Below are positions 11,201-21,946 of a stretch of 64,000 nt of DNA, one piece after another. The stretch is from assembly GCA_020747065.1 (NCBI GenBank), contig JAGMVK010000004.1:3038001-3102000 (forward strand), read 5' to 3'. Under the pieces are notes generated by a model. That model saw only the letters and a program-made list of their open reading frames with translations. It had not been told where the DNA came from and did not search any database. The translations under genes were made by a program, and so were the position numbers. Position 1 is the stretch's first letter, and each line of letters opens with the position of its first letter. This DNA comes from Cadophora sp. MPI-SDFR-AT-0126. Its lineage: Eukaryota; Ascomycota; Leotiomycetes; Helotiales; Ploettnerulaceae.

Positions 11201-13389
11201 GGATAATGTCTCCGGATGGGTCAAACCGGGTACTCTCACTGCTTTAATGGGTGTTTCGGGCGCGGGTAAGACTACACTGCTTGATGTCCTCGCGCAACGA
11301 GTGTCTATGGGAGTCGTTACTGGTGATATGCTTGTCTCGGGAAAACCACTCGATGAGTCTTTTCAACGCAAGACAGGCTATGTTCAGCAACAGGTAAGTC
11401 GTGCTAGCACTTTGATCCCGCATAATGCTAACAGATCAGGATCTCCACTTGGAAACCACGACTGTCCGCGAGGCACTTCGCTTTTCAGCCATGCTCCGTC
11501 AACCCAAGACCGTGTCCAAAGCCGAGAAATATGAGTTCGTCGAAGATGTCATCAAAATGCTGAACATGCAAGAATTCGCCGAAGCCGTTGTCGGCGTCCC
11601 AGGCCAAGGTCTGAACGTCGAGCAACGAAAACTCCTCACCATCGGTGTTGAATTAGCAGCAAAGCCGGCTCTGCTCTTGTTCTTGGATGAGCCTACATCT
11701 GGTCTTGATTCGCAATCGTCCTGGGCAATCGTCGCTTTCTTGAGGAAGCTGGCGGATAACGGACAGGCTGTATTAGCTACTATTCATCAGCCGAGTGCGA
11801 TTCTTTTTCAAGAGTTTGATAGGTTGTTGTTCTTGGCTAAGGGTGGTCGAACTGTTTACTTTGGTGATATCGGACATAACTCCGAGACGCTGTTGGATTA
11901 CTTCGAATCTCACGGAGCCGATAAGTGTGGCGAGGATGAAAATCCGGCAGAGTACAGTAAGTCGTACCTATCCCTCCTGTTCACTAAGCCATGCATTGAC
12001 CATCTCCAGTGTTGACAATGGTCGGCGCCGGCGCATCCGGCAAATCTACCAAAGACTGGCACGAAGTCTGGAAATCCAGCGAAGAAGCGAAGGAAGTCCA
12101 AAGGGAGCTCTCTCGCATAAAGGACGAGATGGGCCGTCAACCAACCAGCGACGACTCAACCAGCCACAGCGAATTCGCCATGCCATTCCCCGCCCAACTC
12201 TACGAAGTCACCGTCCGAGTCTTTCAGCAATACTGGCGCACACCAGAGTACATCTACGCGAAGATCCTACTGGGCGTCGCATCCGCGCTCTTCATCGGCT
12301 TCTCGTTCTTCCACGTCGATCCTAGCCAGCAGGGTCTCCAAAACGCCATTTTCTCAATCTTCATGATCACCACCATCTTCACCACCCTCGTCCAGCAAAT
12401 TATGCCCCGCTTCATCCTGCAACGCGATCTCTACGAAGTCCGCGAGCGGCCCTCAAAAGCCTACAGCTGGAGAGCCTTCCTCATCGCAAACATCATAGTC
12501 GAGATCCCCTACCAGATCCTGCTCGGCATCATGGTCTTCGCGTCGTACTTCTACCCGATCTACACGCGCGGCGGGATCCCCGACTCGGAGCGCCAGGGTC
12601 TGATCCTCTTGCTGCTGGTCCAGTTCTTCGTCTTCGCAAGTACCTTTGCGCATATGCTGATTGCGGCGTTGCCTGATGCCGAGACGGCGGGGAATATCGC
12701 GACGTTGATGTTCTCGATGTGTTTGACCTTCAACGGTGTTTTCCAACCGCCGTTTGCGTTGCCTGGATTCTGGATCTTCATGTATAGGGTTTCGCCATTG
12801 ACTTGTACGTCACATCCCTTCTCACATTTCCTCCCAAGCCCTCCCCCTCCCCCATTTCATTCTATCGATCTTCACTTTCCTATCTTTGAAATGAGATAAA
12901 CACAACTCGCTAACACCTAAATCAACAGACCTCGTCTCAGCCGTCGCCTCAACCGGCCTCTCCGGCCGCCCCGTCCGCTGCTCCTCCAACGAAATCGCCA
13001 CCATGCAACCACCCCCCAACCTAACCTGCGGCTCCTACCTCTCCGCCTACGCATCCGCCTCGGGCGGCGCCATCTACAACCCCGACGCCACATCCGACTG
13101 CCAGTTCTGCACCGCCAAAATCGCGGACCAGTTCCTCTCGTCTGTAGCCATCAGCTATAGCACCCGCTGGAGGGATTACGGTATTGGATTCGCGTTTATT
13201 GTTTTTAATATTGCGGCGGCGGTGCTGCTGTATTATTTTGTGAGGGTCAGGAAGGGGAGTGGGAAGAGCTTCGGGGAAAAACTGACACCAGTTTTGGGAC
13301 TCTTCAGGAAGGATCCGAAAAGCGAGAAGAAGGGGGAGGAGAAGAAGAAGGCGCCGCAGGATCATGCGGAAGGGGAGAATTTGGCTTGA
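8206..13389 (+). CDS. PDR-type (ABCG) multidrug ABC transporter
   Basis: Exons 8206..8663, 8718..9043, 9107..9873, 9954..10451, 10497..11393, 11440..11956, 12010..12804 and 12929..13389 join to 1572 residues, typical for full-length (NBD-TMD)x2 fungal PDR proteins. NBD1 has the degenerate Walker [10 protein letters not shown] (about 230-238), signature VSGGERKR (about 346-353) and Walker-B-like [14 protein letters not shown]2 has a canonical Walker [10 protein letters not shown] (about 935-943), a degenerate signature NVEQRK and a canonical Walker [14 protein letters not shown] (about 1057-1069). Each NBD is followed by a block of six membrane helices, and a Cys-bearing extracellular loop precedes the last helix. 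The family exports azoles, plant defence compounds and other hydrophobic toxicants at the plasma membrane. The N-terminal 150 residues are acidic and hydrophilic, with a repeated GEHPGY motif. Confidence 0.95.
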
Positions 13390-14280
13390 GTTGAGAGGAC
13401 GAGTATTTGCCTGCTGGGGAAAAGTTTGTGTTGTAGTGGTTGGTGGAACTTATTAGATGCAGAAAGGATGGCGATGATGTTGTAATTACTACTTAATACT
13501 AATCTATTCACTTGAAACTATTCTTTACTTTTGTTTCATCTGGTCATTGTTAAGGATACTTGATATCTGCGCTTCATGACATGGTATAGCGGCATCTGAG
13601 AACTTGTCAGTCGTCAGTCAATCACACAGTTATACAGAGTAAGTGAGAGTCAAATTGGGCAGGCGGCAGGCGGCAGGCGTATGGATGACCAACCAGCTCG
13701 AAAAAGTCCAGACCCATTCATGAACTGACATGATGCAGCGAAGACCTCGTATCAACCCGCGCGCAAGCTTCCCTTCTAGTCCTTCCGTTATGCAAGGCAT
13801 GCCAAGACAAGACGAAACAATCTCTTCGGCCCGTTAGGGTCAGGGATGTGGGATGTGGAATGTAAAGGTGTTGGCGTTAGTGAAGAAAATGGATTGAAGT
13901 TGCTTTTGCTTCTGTTGTTAGTGTTGTGGTGGTGGTGGTGCTAAGAATAACTTGTTTGGATCCTCTTGATTGATGGATCCGCACTCGCCAATCACTCAGT
14001 TCTGCAGCGACATTTTCATCCCTTACAGATTGATAGTGAGGAGGAACAGGCAGGTGCGTATGAGAGGGTTGATTTGGAGATGGACACGGGATGGGAAAGC
14101 AGAGCAGGCGGGATATGGTTGGTGACGGAAGGCGGGAGGGGGAAGGGAATGAGGGAATTTTGGGTGGTTGGATGAATTGGATGGGGATTTGGATGATTTA
14201 CTTACGGAAAAGTTCTGTGGTATTGGTTGGCATTCTGGATCTGATTGTTTTGACCGAGGCTATGGCGAATATATGTCTGG
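13390..14280. other. Intergenic between transporter and lectin relic
   Basis: No gene seen. It contains a short GGCAGGC tandem repeat (about 13659-13679) and a GTGGTGGTG run near 13927. The 13966-14280 part is purine-rich and carries overlapping short frames only. Confidence 0.6.
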
Positions 14281-15285
14281 TTGACTGCTTGCCTGCCACG
14301 CAAACTACTCCGAACAACATGTTCACTCTCGACATCTGGATGCGACCACCATTCCTCATCAAGAGGTATCCCTCCCCCATACAACACCCCATGCCAAATA
14401 CCAGCAACCAAACCCGAAATCCTTGCCGGCGGTACTCTAGGTCTTACACACTGGGTCCCGACAGCATCAATCCCCAACTCTCGCAACTACACCGACACCG
14501 TCCTGCTCGGCTTCTGGGACATCTGGGAGAAAAACACCGCTGACATCCGCCTCGAACTCTCCACCTCCACATGCACCGACAAAGGCACCGTAGCCAAATC
14601 CTCAGCATGGGCAGGCACATCTGAATACTCCATCGGCGCAACCTATCTCAAAGTATCGTGCACGGCATCACAAGTCTTCGGCATGGACTGGGGCACGCAC
14701 CAGATTGACATGAATCCCGATCCTCTGCTTGGAACCGTGAATTACCGAATCCGCTTCTTCAGAGAGTATGTATATCCGCCTGTCGTGGTGGTCTGGTTGA
14801 ACAGGCTTGACATGAGCAGTAGCACGAAATGGGGCGTCAACGTTACTACCCTCGCACGTCTCCACCACGGGCTTCATGCTGAACGTCAATACGTGGAACG
14901 AGAGCCGCGTGTACAGCGTGGGCGTCACATGGATAGCGTATTCGCCGAAGAGCGGGCGGGTCTGGAGCGGTGTTCTTGGCGGTGGGTTGAGGGGCAGCTC
15001 GATGGGTAAGATGGGGATGAAGGGCGTTGAGTTGTTTCCCGAGCAGAAGACGGAGGTGAAGACGATGCCGACGGTGTTGATGGGAATTAATGGGTTTGAT
15101 GTGGAGAATTCGGGGGGTTTGGGGTCAGGCTTGATAGGGCGAATGTGGCGGATTGGGGGATGGTGGGTGTTCTCTCAATTCATTCCTCCCTGTACAGCTT
15201 GTTTGAGGAATCTATGACCTGCGCCATCCTCTCATACAGCCCTTTCTTTTTCCTGGATGCCTTGGCAGTCCAAACGTCTTCCTGA
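14281..15285 (+). pseudogene. H-type lectin domain gene, frameshifted relic
   Basis: The reading moves through three frame segments. Segment A (14281 to about 14857) ends in a typical H-type lectin (PF09458) core: YPPVVVVWLNRLDMSSSTKW then GVNVTT. The same domain continues one base out of frame from about 14858 (VSTTGFMLNVNTWNESRVYS, GVTWIAY). This second frame then enters another lectin-like unit (MPTVLMGINGFDVEN), which is broken again near 15110-15124 and continues back in the first frame (VRLDRANVADWGMV) to a TGA at 15283-15285. No GT-AG pair explains either shift. H-type lectins bind GalNAc-type sugars in animals and slime moulds; the fungal proteins are little studied. The 5' end is uncertain. 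A sequencing error could explain one shift but hardly both. Confidence 0.6.
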
Positions 15286-16725
15286 AAGAGCAATACTGAC
15301 TCCGATGTTCTCCATAGTACTGGTCTTTTACGGGCGTATTTAGGGATATCCAGCTGAATAATGCTGTTGGGCAGTATCTTGCGTTTGCGCTACCTTAAGA
15401 TTGGGTGATGAAGGGGCTTGGCCTGTTTTGATCATTTGTTGATTTGTTGTCGGGCTCTTGTTTCGAGAGCCATGTTTGTCTGACCTGGAGTTTAGAATCA
15501 TTTGTAGGCCAGATTGTATTGTATAATGTCCTAAAGTCAGGAGCTGACTTTCAGCGACCTGCACCAGGTCAATACTAAGGATGAAACTCAATATACTATA
15601 GCTTCCACTTCTTTGGCTTTCAATTGGGCTGCGGTAATGAAATGCATAGACGAGAAAGCATTTGATGTCGAGGTTCAATACACTCTTGTAACGTTGCTAG
15701 TCCAACGCCATGAAATTGAAAAGTTTCAATAGCAGGCTTCGACAGTTGAGATTGTTCAGCAACACTTGTTCGCATGTTGCCCAGAGCGGCTGGCGTCACT
15801 TCAGCTCCTCTAGGTACTAACAACTATCCAGAAGATTTGGAAATGTCCTGCAGCTCCAAATCCAGATAGTTACCAGAGTATAAGCCAAGGAAATATGTGT
15901 AGCAGCAATCTCCTTGACAGAGATGTGAGCAGCCGCGGGGAATCAGGTCCTTCTCTACCTAGACAGGCGATGGATGCCGAAGCCACAACATGGATCCAGA
16001 CTCGGAATGAGTGGAGCGATATAGAAACACCCAGGGTTACACATCGATATCGAAAGTTAGTAACGCATTGTCCTTGTCATAGAGGATCGTGAACGAGGAT
16101 CTCACTCCACAGGGAGAACCCGCCGCCTTGGCATCATGTGACCTGTGAGGACTGAGGCAGCATCCGCCAAAATATCTGAAGCTGCAGTTACGAACAACGA
16201 CAACTTCCATCGACAACCACGCATTCGATATCGAACAACTCTCCTTGGCTACAGTCTTCATGGGGATGACTTCAGAATACCTCACAGGTAAGTTATCCAG
16301 CATCATTTTGGAGTTGGGGTGGAGGTTGTCAGTACCACCACTGCCCCAAACCTTCCGCATGGGTGGTAAACCCTTCACATATCTCTCTGTCTCTCCACCG
16401 ACAATGCTTTTTGTCTCTTTCTTTGTGTATATACACAATCTCCTAGTCTCACACTATCATTTGATATCTTTTCTATATTCCTCGAGTCGGGATTGGGGGT
16501 GGTTGACCACTCCTCCTCCCCCTCTCACAGCCAGAATTCCCCCAAGAGGCGGCTCGCTTGTGCTTCCTCAGGCTCAGCGCTAGCGCATATCTTCAACGCG
16601 CCTACAGGAACTCTACTTGCTCACCAAACATCCTTCTCGTCGCCTCATCATCCAACAACAAACATCAAACTTTCCACCCGCGAATCCAAAACACATCACA
16701 TATTACTTCTCGACAAGCATCAACA
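15286..16725. other. Intergenic and H2A.Z leader
   Basis: Short frames occur on both strands (for example minus 16037-16438), with no domain or splice pattern. From about 16440 the plus strand is rich in C and T and ends in a CA-rich leader right before the H2A.Z ATG, as is usual for highly expressed fungal genes. Confidence 0.6.
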
Positions 16726-17606
16726 ATGGCCGGAGGAAAGGGAAAATCATCTGGCGGCAAGAGCTCCGGAGGGAAGAGCGGCCACGACAGTGGAAAGAAG
16801 CAGCAGAGCCATTCCAGCAAGGCTGGACTCCAGGTTAGTATTGCGCAAAGCTCTATTCGAAGTCTGCAGAGGCATCGCAGGTTGTTTGAGGGATTTTCGA
16901 GGTCTGGTTCGATGGTGGATCCGTCGATATCTTCACCCCGCAGTGTCGCGTCATCCAGATAAACAACAACAAAACGAACGGAAAAGAGATTTCTAGGACG
17001 GAAATCGATGTGCTCCACGCTTTACCAGGTCTGCGAAGGTTCGAATTTGCCATAAAAACACTTCTGATCCTGCGATATCCGACGCGCCTGAGATGTCAAC
17101 AAATCCAAGACACAAAATACTCGACCCCAGCCACCCACATAACCAGACCTCGAATACCTCCAAACATCCAGACGTCAATGACGATGCGCGCAGAATAGCA
17201 GATATGCTAACATATCAATTTTGACAGTTCCCTTGCGGTCGTGTCAAGCGTTTCTTGAAGAACAACACCCAGAATAAGATGCGCGTTGGAGCCAAGGCTG
17301 CCGTCTATGTTACTGCTGTCCTCGAATATCTGACTGCTGAAGTTCTCGAGCTCGCAGGAGTGAGTCATTTTCCAACTCTTCTCTACTGCCTGACGCGCCT
17401 TACTGACTTATCTTTCACAGAACGCCGCCAAGGATCTCAAGGTCAAGCGCATTACTCCCCGTCATCTTCAACTTGCCATCCGCGGTGACGAAGAACTCGA
17501 TACCCTCATCCGCGCCACCATCGCATTCGGAGGTGTCTTGCCACACATTAACCGCGCGCTCTTGTTGAAGGTCGAACAAAAGAAGAAGAAGGCTATCGAG
17601 GCATAG
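16726..17606 (+). CDS. HTZ1: Histone variant H2A.Z
   Basis: Exons 16726..16833, 17228..17359 and 17421..17606 give 141 residues. The N-terminal tail ([17 protein letters not shown]) is Lys/Gly-rich and acetylatable. The fold starts at [39 protein letters not shown] and [14 protein letters not shown] follow. The H2A.Z-specific ending [17 protein letters not shown] replaces the canonical H2A ending and its SQE motif. H2A.Z is placed at promoters and boundaries by the SWR1 complex. Intron 1 is long for this window (394 nt) and falls after residue 36, just where the globular domain begins; intron 2 is 61 nt. A pre-mRNA with such a long first intron is common for fungal histone variant genes, but regulation by it is only inference. 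Confidence 0.97.
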
Positions 17607-18464
17607 AAACCGGGTCCGAAGGCATCCCGAAGCTAGGCAACGATATTCGGATTTTCCTCTCTTTTTCTTGTATTGGTGTGGGTCAGGAAAGATACCGAAG
17701 GTGTATGGGGATATTTATTTGTGCTTTTCCTTGTTTTAACTTGCTGCTGGAATGCTGATCATGGGGATAATGAAATGTCAATGGGACAATGCACGTCTTT
17801 AGGGACTTGCGGATAGTCTTTATGAGAAGAGATAGCTACAATCGGTATGGGCAGTTGTATCAACACGATGACAAATTTCCTTTAGGTCGTGATCTGTTAA
17901 GTCAGATAAATGGTATGTAAGTTTTTCGTGGCAAAATTTCTCTCATGTCGGGACAAAAGTCTTGCGGAGGTATGACATATCTATTTCACCCGAATCATTT
18001 GCTTGAGCCAGCGCTTCTTTCTTTGTCCTCGAACAATCCAACGATTTTCATCTTCGTGTTTCTATATGCGACATCGACTATCCTTCCTCAGTCAAGGAAT
18101 CTCGGAGGACAAAGAAGCTCGCTTCGCCCGAACCCCCCCAGTTCGACGCGACATAACCTCCTAGTGGAGATGATTCGACTTCATAGTACGGCACAGACTT
18201 CAGACTTCGTGAGTCTCCTTCTCGCTATGTCATTAGTTTTCAATTTGAATACTCGCTTTCTCAGTTCAGATTTCATTCCGGTACGAAATCCAGTTGAGGT
18301 ACCAATTTCAACCCCTTCGAACCTGTAACCGTAACCAGTCTCTTTGTTCGCACATATCGCAACCTCGAAATCCAACACCTTCTCAAGTCCACCATTAAGA
18401 CTACAAGACCAGTCACTCGACTTCCTCACGCACATACAATAACCTATAACATAAACTCAACATC
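17607..18464. other. Intergenic, 3' flank of H2A.Z and leader of next gene
   Basis: A frame at 17945-18328 (+) and its opposite at 18181-18435 (-) have no domain. The last 150 bp are CA-rich, as expected for the leader of the gene at 18465. Confidence 0.55.
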
Positions 18465-19880
18465 ATGGCCAGACGTATCTGGCATCTCCCATCATCACCT
18501 AACCCCCTCCAAAATACCGCCGAATCACCCACCTCTTCCTCTCCCCCCAACAGCAACACCACCAGACCAAATACCACCAGCCTCACACCCCCACTACGCC
18601 TCCACCTCCGCACTCTCATCCCCTCTTCGTCCCCCCTTCCCTCCAACTTCACACCCTCACCCATCTCGCCAATCTCATCTACCTCTCAAACCCCACCACC
18701 TCCCCCGCCAACCCCCTGGATCTGGAAATGCCACCTCTGCAACTCCATCTACCGCCTCGGCGTCACGCGTCGCTGTCTAGAAGACGGACATTTCTTTTGC
18801 GCGGTGGTTAGTCCGCCTCCTTCTCCCACAATGCCAAATCCAGAAATAATAGGGGAAGAGGAAGGAGGTAGAGAAAAAGGGAAAGAAGGCATGAGGAAAG
18901 CGAAACGTAAGAGAGATAGGAGGAGAAAGAAGAGAAGGGCGGCGAACAGAGGGTGTACGGCGCATTTCGATTATGGAGGGTGGAGTACGTGGAATGGTTG
19001 GAGGAGGGAGGTGTGGGGGATGAGGATGGGTGGGGTGGAGGAAGATAGGAGTGAGAGTATGAGTGTGAGTGGGAGTGAGGGCGAGACTGGGATGGGGAGG
19101 AGGGTATGGTCTCCTGAAGTTTACCTTGAGAACCAGGACGGAGATCTTGCTCATGTTGATCTGCGAGCTGAAGATGAAGACCGAGAAGATATCCAGACGG
19201 AAGAAACAAACAGAGGGAGAAGCAGAAACAAGCGGAAATGCCAAAACTTGCCCGGGGATAATGGCCAAGGAAGCCGCAAAAACTGCTGGCTTGACTGCGA
19301 TTTCCCCTCACAATGCCACCATGAGCGGAAAGCAGCGAGGGAATGGGAAGACCGTATCAGGGAGATGCGGAGGTTAGATGAAGAGTGGAGGGAGAGGGAG
19401 AAGGATTTGGGTATTGCGTTGGAGGAGGAAGTCGATGCCTCTACTTCCGCTTCTTCATCTTGGGAGGAGAGTGTGAATGTAGACGTGCATCTGAAAACAG
19501 AATTTGATGAATATGAAGATGGGAAGAGAAAAGGCTCCTCCGACACCATTGGAGAGTTCGAGGATGAGAACGAGGTATTCATGGCCGGCGTGGGAGAATG
19601 GGACGAAGATGAAGACGGCGACACAGTCATGAGCGACGCAGACATGGATTTCGAGTCTGAAGAAGACGCATCTGCCTGGGCTGGATTCGATCCCGTTTCT
19701 GGAGGGCAACTTGGCCCGTATAGGCGAACTCACAGTGTGAGGAGGAAGAGTATTGAGGGGCTGGTGGGTGAGAGTCCGCCTAGTAGTCCGTTGAAGGAGT
19801 GTTCGTTTGGGTTTGAGGATTTGGTTGGTGGGAATTTGGGGGTTAGGAGGAGAGATTCGTCAAGCATCCTGGGTCTCTGA
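18465..19880 (+). CDS. Unrecognised Cys-rich acidic fungal protein
   Basis: A single exon of 471 residues. Residues 10-87 are a Ser/Pro/Thr-rich disordered region ending in a run of prolines. A zinc-ribbon-like block follows: WKCHLC (C89, C92) and RRCLEDGHFFC (C104, H109, C112). After a basic stretch of Lys/Arg (about 136-158) comes GCTAHFDYGGW, and near residue 275 a second Cys/His cluster (CWLDCDFPSQCHHE). The last 150 residues are very acidic, rich in E and D. The pattern suggests a nuclear zinc-binding protein with a basic and an acidic region, but I do not recognise a named family, so function is left open. The ATG is preceded by ACATC and a CA-rich leader; no intron signals interrupt it. 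Confidence 0.75.
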   Translation: MARRIWHLPSSPNPLQNTAESPTSSSPPNSNTTRPNTTSLTPPLRLHLRTLIPSSSPLPSNFTPSPISPISSTSQTPPPPPPTPWIWKCHLCNSIYRLGVTRRCLEDGHFFCAVVSPPPSPTMPNPEIIGEEEGGREKGKEGMRKAKRKRDRRRKKRRAANRGCTAHFDYGGWSTWNGWRREVWGMRMGGVEEDRSESMSVSGSEGETGMGRRVWSPEVYLENQDGDLAHVDLRAEDEDREDIQTEETNRGRSRNKRKCQNLPGDNGQGSRKNCWLDCDFPSQCHHERKAAREWEDRIREMRRLDEEWREREKDLGIALEEEVDASTSASSSWEESVNVDVHLKTEFDEYEDGKRKGSSDTIGEFEDENEVFMAGVGEWDEDEDGDTVMSDADMDFESEEDASAWAGFDPVSGGQLGPYRRTHSVRRKSIEGLVGESPPSSPLKECSFGFEDLVGGNLGVRRRDSSSILGL

Positions 19881-20359
19881 AACACCACACAATATACCTC
19901 CGTATAGGAGCTAGAATCTCAAGCCAAGGCAATTGGAGACTTCGTACGGCGCCGTCGGACGATGCTTCTACTCCTACGGACTGTGCAAAAAAGGGACGAA
20001 AATAAGATGCTATGGGCTGCTAATGAGCTTTAAAAGAAAAAGAGAGCCGTACGACGGTCGTATATTGCCACGGGAGGTGTTTTAATAGTCCAGGAGGGTT
20101 CAGATTGATCCGTAACTACGAATATCGAGCCCGTAGAGCAATCTACGAGTGGGGTTGAGGAGCGACGGATCCGTGCGCCACGGACGACGAACTTTTCATA
20201 TGATCTCTCAATACTCAAATCTTGGAAACAATATCATAAGCATCTGATATCGCCCTGGAGTTGGTACTGGATCTTGCATACTGAGATACCCCTTCATGGG
20301 TCCACTTGTACCCATTCCATCCCAAGACTTATAGGCTTCAGAACACAGGAATGCAAGCC
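19881..20359. other. Intergenic, 3' flanks
   Basis: No gene seen. It separates the 3' end of the plus-strand gene from the 3' end of the minus-strand relic. Confidence 0.6.
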
Positions 20360-21220
20360 TCATGAAAGCTCCTCCACCCGCGTGACATCCTCAACAAACT
20401 GAGCCCCATACTCTCTCATCATTTCTATCTTCTCCTCCATATTCAGCGCCAAAGTCAACCTCCCAAAATCCTCTGGCAATTCCTTGGCACTCTTGAACCT
20501 CAACACCCACACCCCCGCCCCATCCGCCGGCCAACCGAATACCAGCACCTTCTCCTCCTCCTCAGTGATGTCCCTGATGCCTACCTGCACTTCAAACTCA
20601 TAATCTCTACTCGGCCACCACTTCGCACCCGTCTGTCACATGAGGTTGCAGAATCTATCTTCTTCTTCGGCACTAGGTGAGCGCTGCGAGGCATGAGTGC
20701 GGGGGTAACGATAGGAAGAGCATGTCGAGGAGAGAAGCTGTTTTGATAAGAACCCCACCAGTTGAGGGATAGCTGTAGACCATACATACTCCATTGCCGA
20801 AGATGGTTCGCTCGGTCGTCGAGAGGGAATGGGATATAGGGCATGAGCCGTCCGGTCTGTCGCCCATTACCGTTTGTTGATGGGGAAGATGAACGGTACT
20901 GATGGGTATGGGGCGCAGTCTTCCAGGAATCGACAAAATGTTAGAAATAATGCCGACGAGTATGAGCGTGATGTTGAACATAGTGGAATTATTTCAATGA
21001 GGCTCGCAGTAGACCAAAAGAGGCAGAGAAAGATGGTTGTGATGTTGGGTATCATGCACTTGACTCGACCTTGGAGAGCTGGCTGCCAATTTTTGACACG
21101 GGCCACCTGTGTCTGTTCTTGAGCTACCTGAAGGTCGTAATTAGGGCCTACCTCGCCTTGTTCCAATGCTTTTGAACACAATATGCCCAGGATCTCCAGA
21201 TCCCGCACCCACTTTCGCAT
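20360..21220 (-). pseudogene. Decayed conserved fungal gene of unknown function
   Basis: The 3' part (20360-20636) reads TGAKWWPSRDYEFEVQVGIR and then a well-formed sequence rich in charged residues (DITEEEEKVLVFGWPADG, LPEDFGRLTLALNMEEKI), ending at a TGA. Upstream, minus-strand coding-like sequence (about 20845-20655: IPFPLDDRANHLRQWSMYGL, then LNWWGSYQ and TPALMPRSAHLVPKKKID) runs in a frame that does not join the 3' part. Reading directly, one base is out of register near 20655 and an in-frame TGA lies just before the TGAKWW segment. Further upstream, PSVPFIFPINKR (20867-21220 frame) meets a TAA. No introns of plausible size (the gaps are 6-15 nt) mend these joints. I do not know the family. 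Alternatively the sequence has several base errors. Confidence 0.5.
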
Positions 21221-21946
21221 AAAAACTCCCTTTGGAGAAGGTTTCGGGTCCCATGCTTATGATAAGATTAGTCTGCTGCAGAACTCATCTCTGGATCCAC
21301 AAAAATAACACTGCCTTGAATGCCTATTGCAGAAGGTGTAGCACGAGAATGGTATACAAAAACAAGCTTATTTGATAACAGCTCTCGCTTAATAGGCTCT
21401 CGACCATGCCGTTCGTACACAAACCCTGTTAGATTTGTTGACTCTACTTAGGCATATGTCTGCGTTACCAATGTCCTGCCTATACCCAGCCGCAAGAATA
21501 TGACAAATTTTATATCAATTTTTCTTCTTCGCAAAGATGTATGATTCCGAAGGCTTTCCTCGGGTGACAGTTTGCAAAGGAGCAGAAAGGTCGAGAAACC
21601 GTCCTGAGCGAGCACTTTCTCCACATCGCTGCATATAGACGTACATCTAGAAGTCGAATTCTGCAAATATTCCCCACTCTGTCCATGTTCTTCTGTTAGA
21701 CTCTATTATTGGATTATTGAACCAGGAACAGGAACATGCGAGGATATTTACAAAGCCCAACTCAAGATCTACAAAAGGTTGATGTGTTCTGTGCTACACA
21801 TATAGGTTCTTTAGAAAAATCCCTGTCTTGTCTCTTGATCATCAAATTTCACTGCTTGATTTCCTTTAGCTGCGGTCTGATCCCTTCGTAATCACATCTC
21901 GATCTGACGTATACTCCGAGTTTTGACAACCCATCCTTCCATCAAA
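21221..21946. other. Intergenic, upstream of metallopeptidase
   Basis: Only short frames are seen (for example minus 21448-21666). The last 100 bp look like a leader, with a CCATCAAA context at the ATG. Confidence 0.6.

Noticed and set aside
17030..17050. GGTTCGAA-like word suggesting a tRNA T-arm
   Set aside because: No acceptor stem or anticodon arm can be paired around it; it lies in intron 1 of H2A.Z.
21923..21946. TTG start upstream of the metallopeptidase ATG
   Set aside because: Non-ATG start, and it would hide the signal peptide that begins at 21947.
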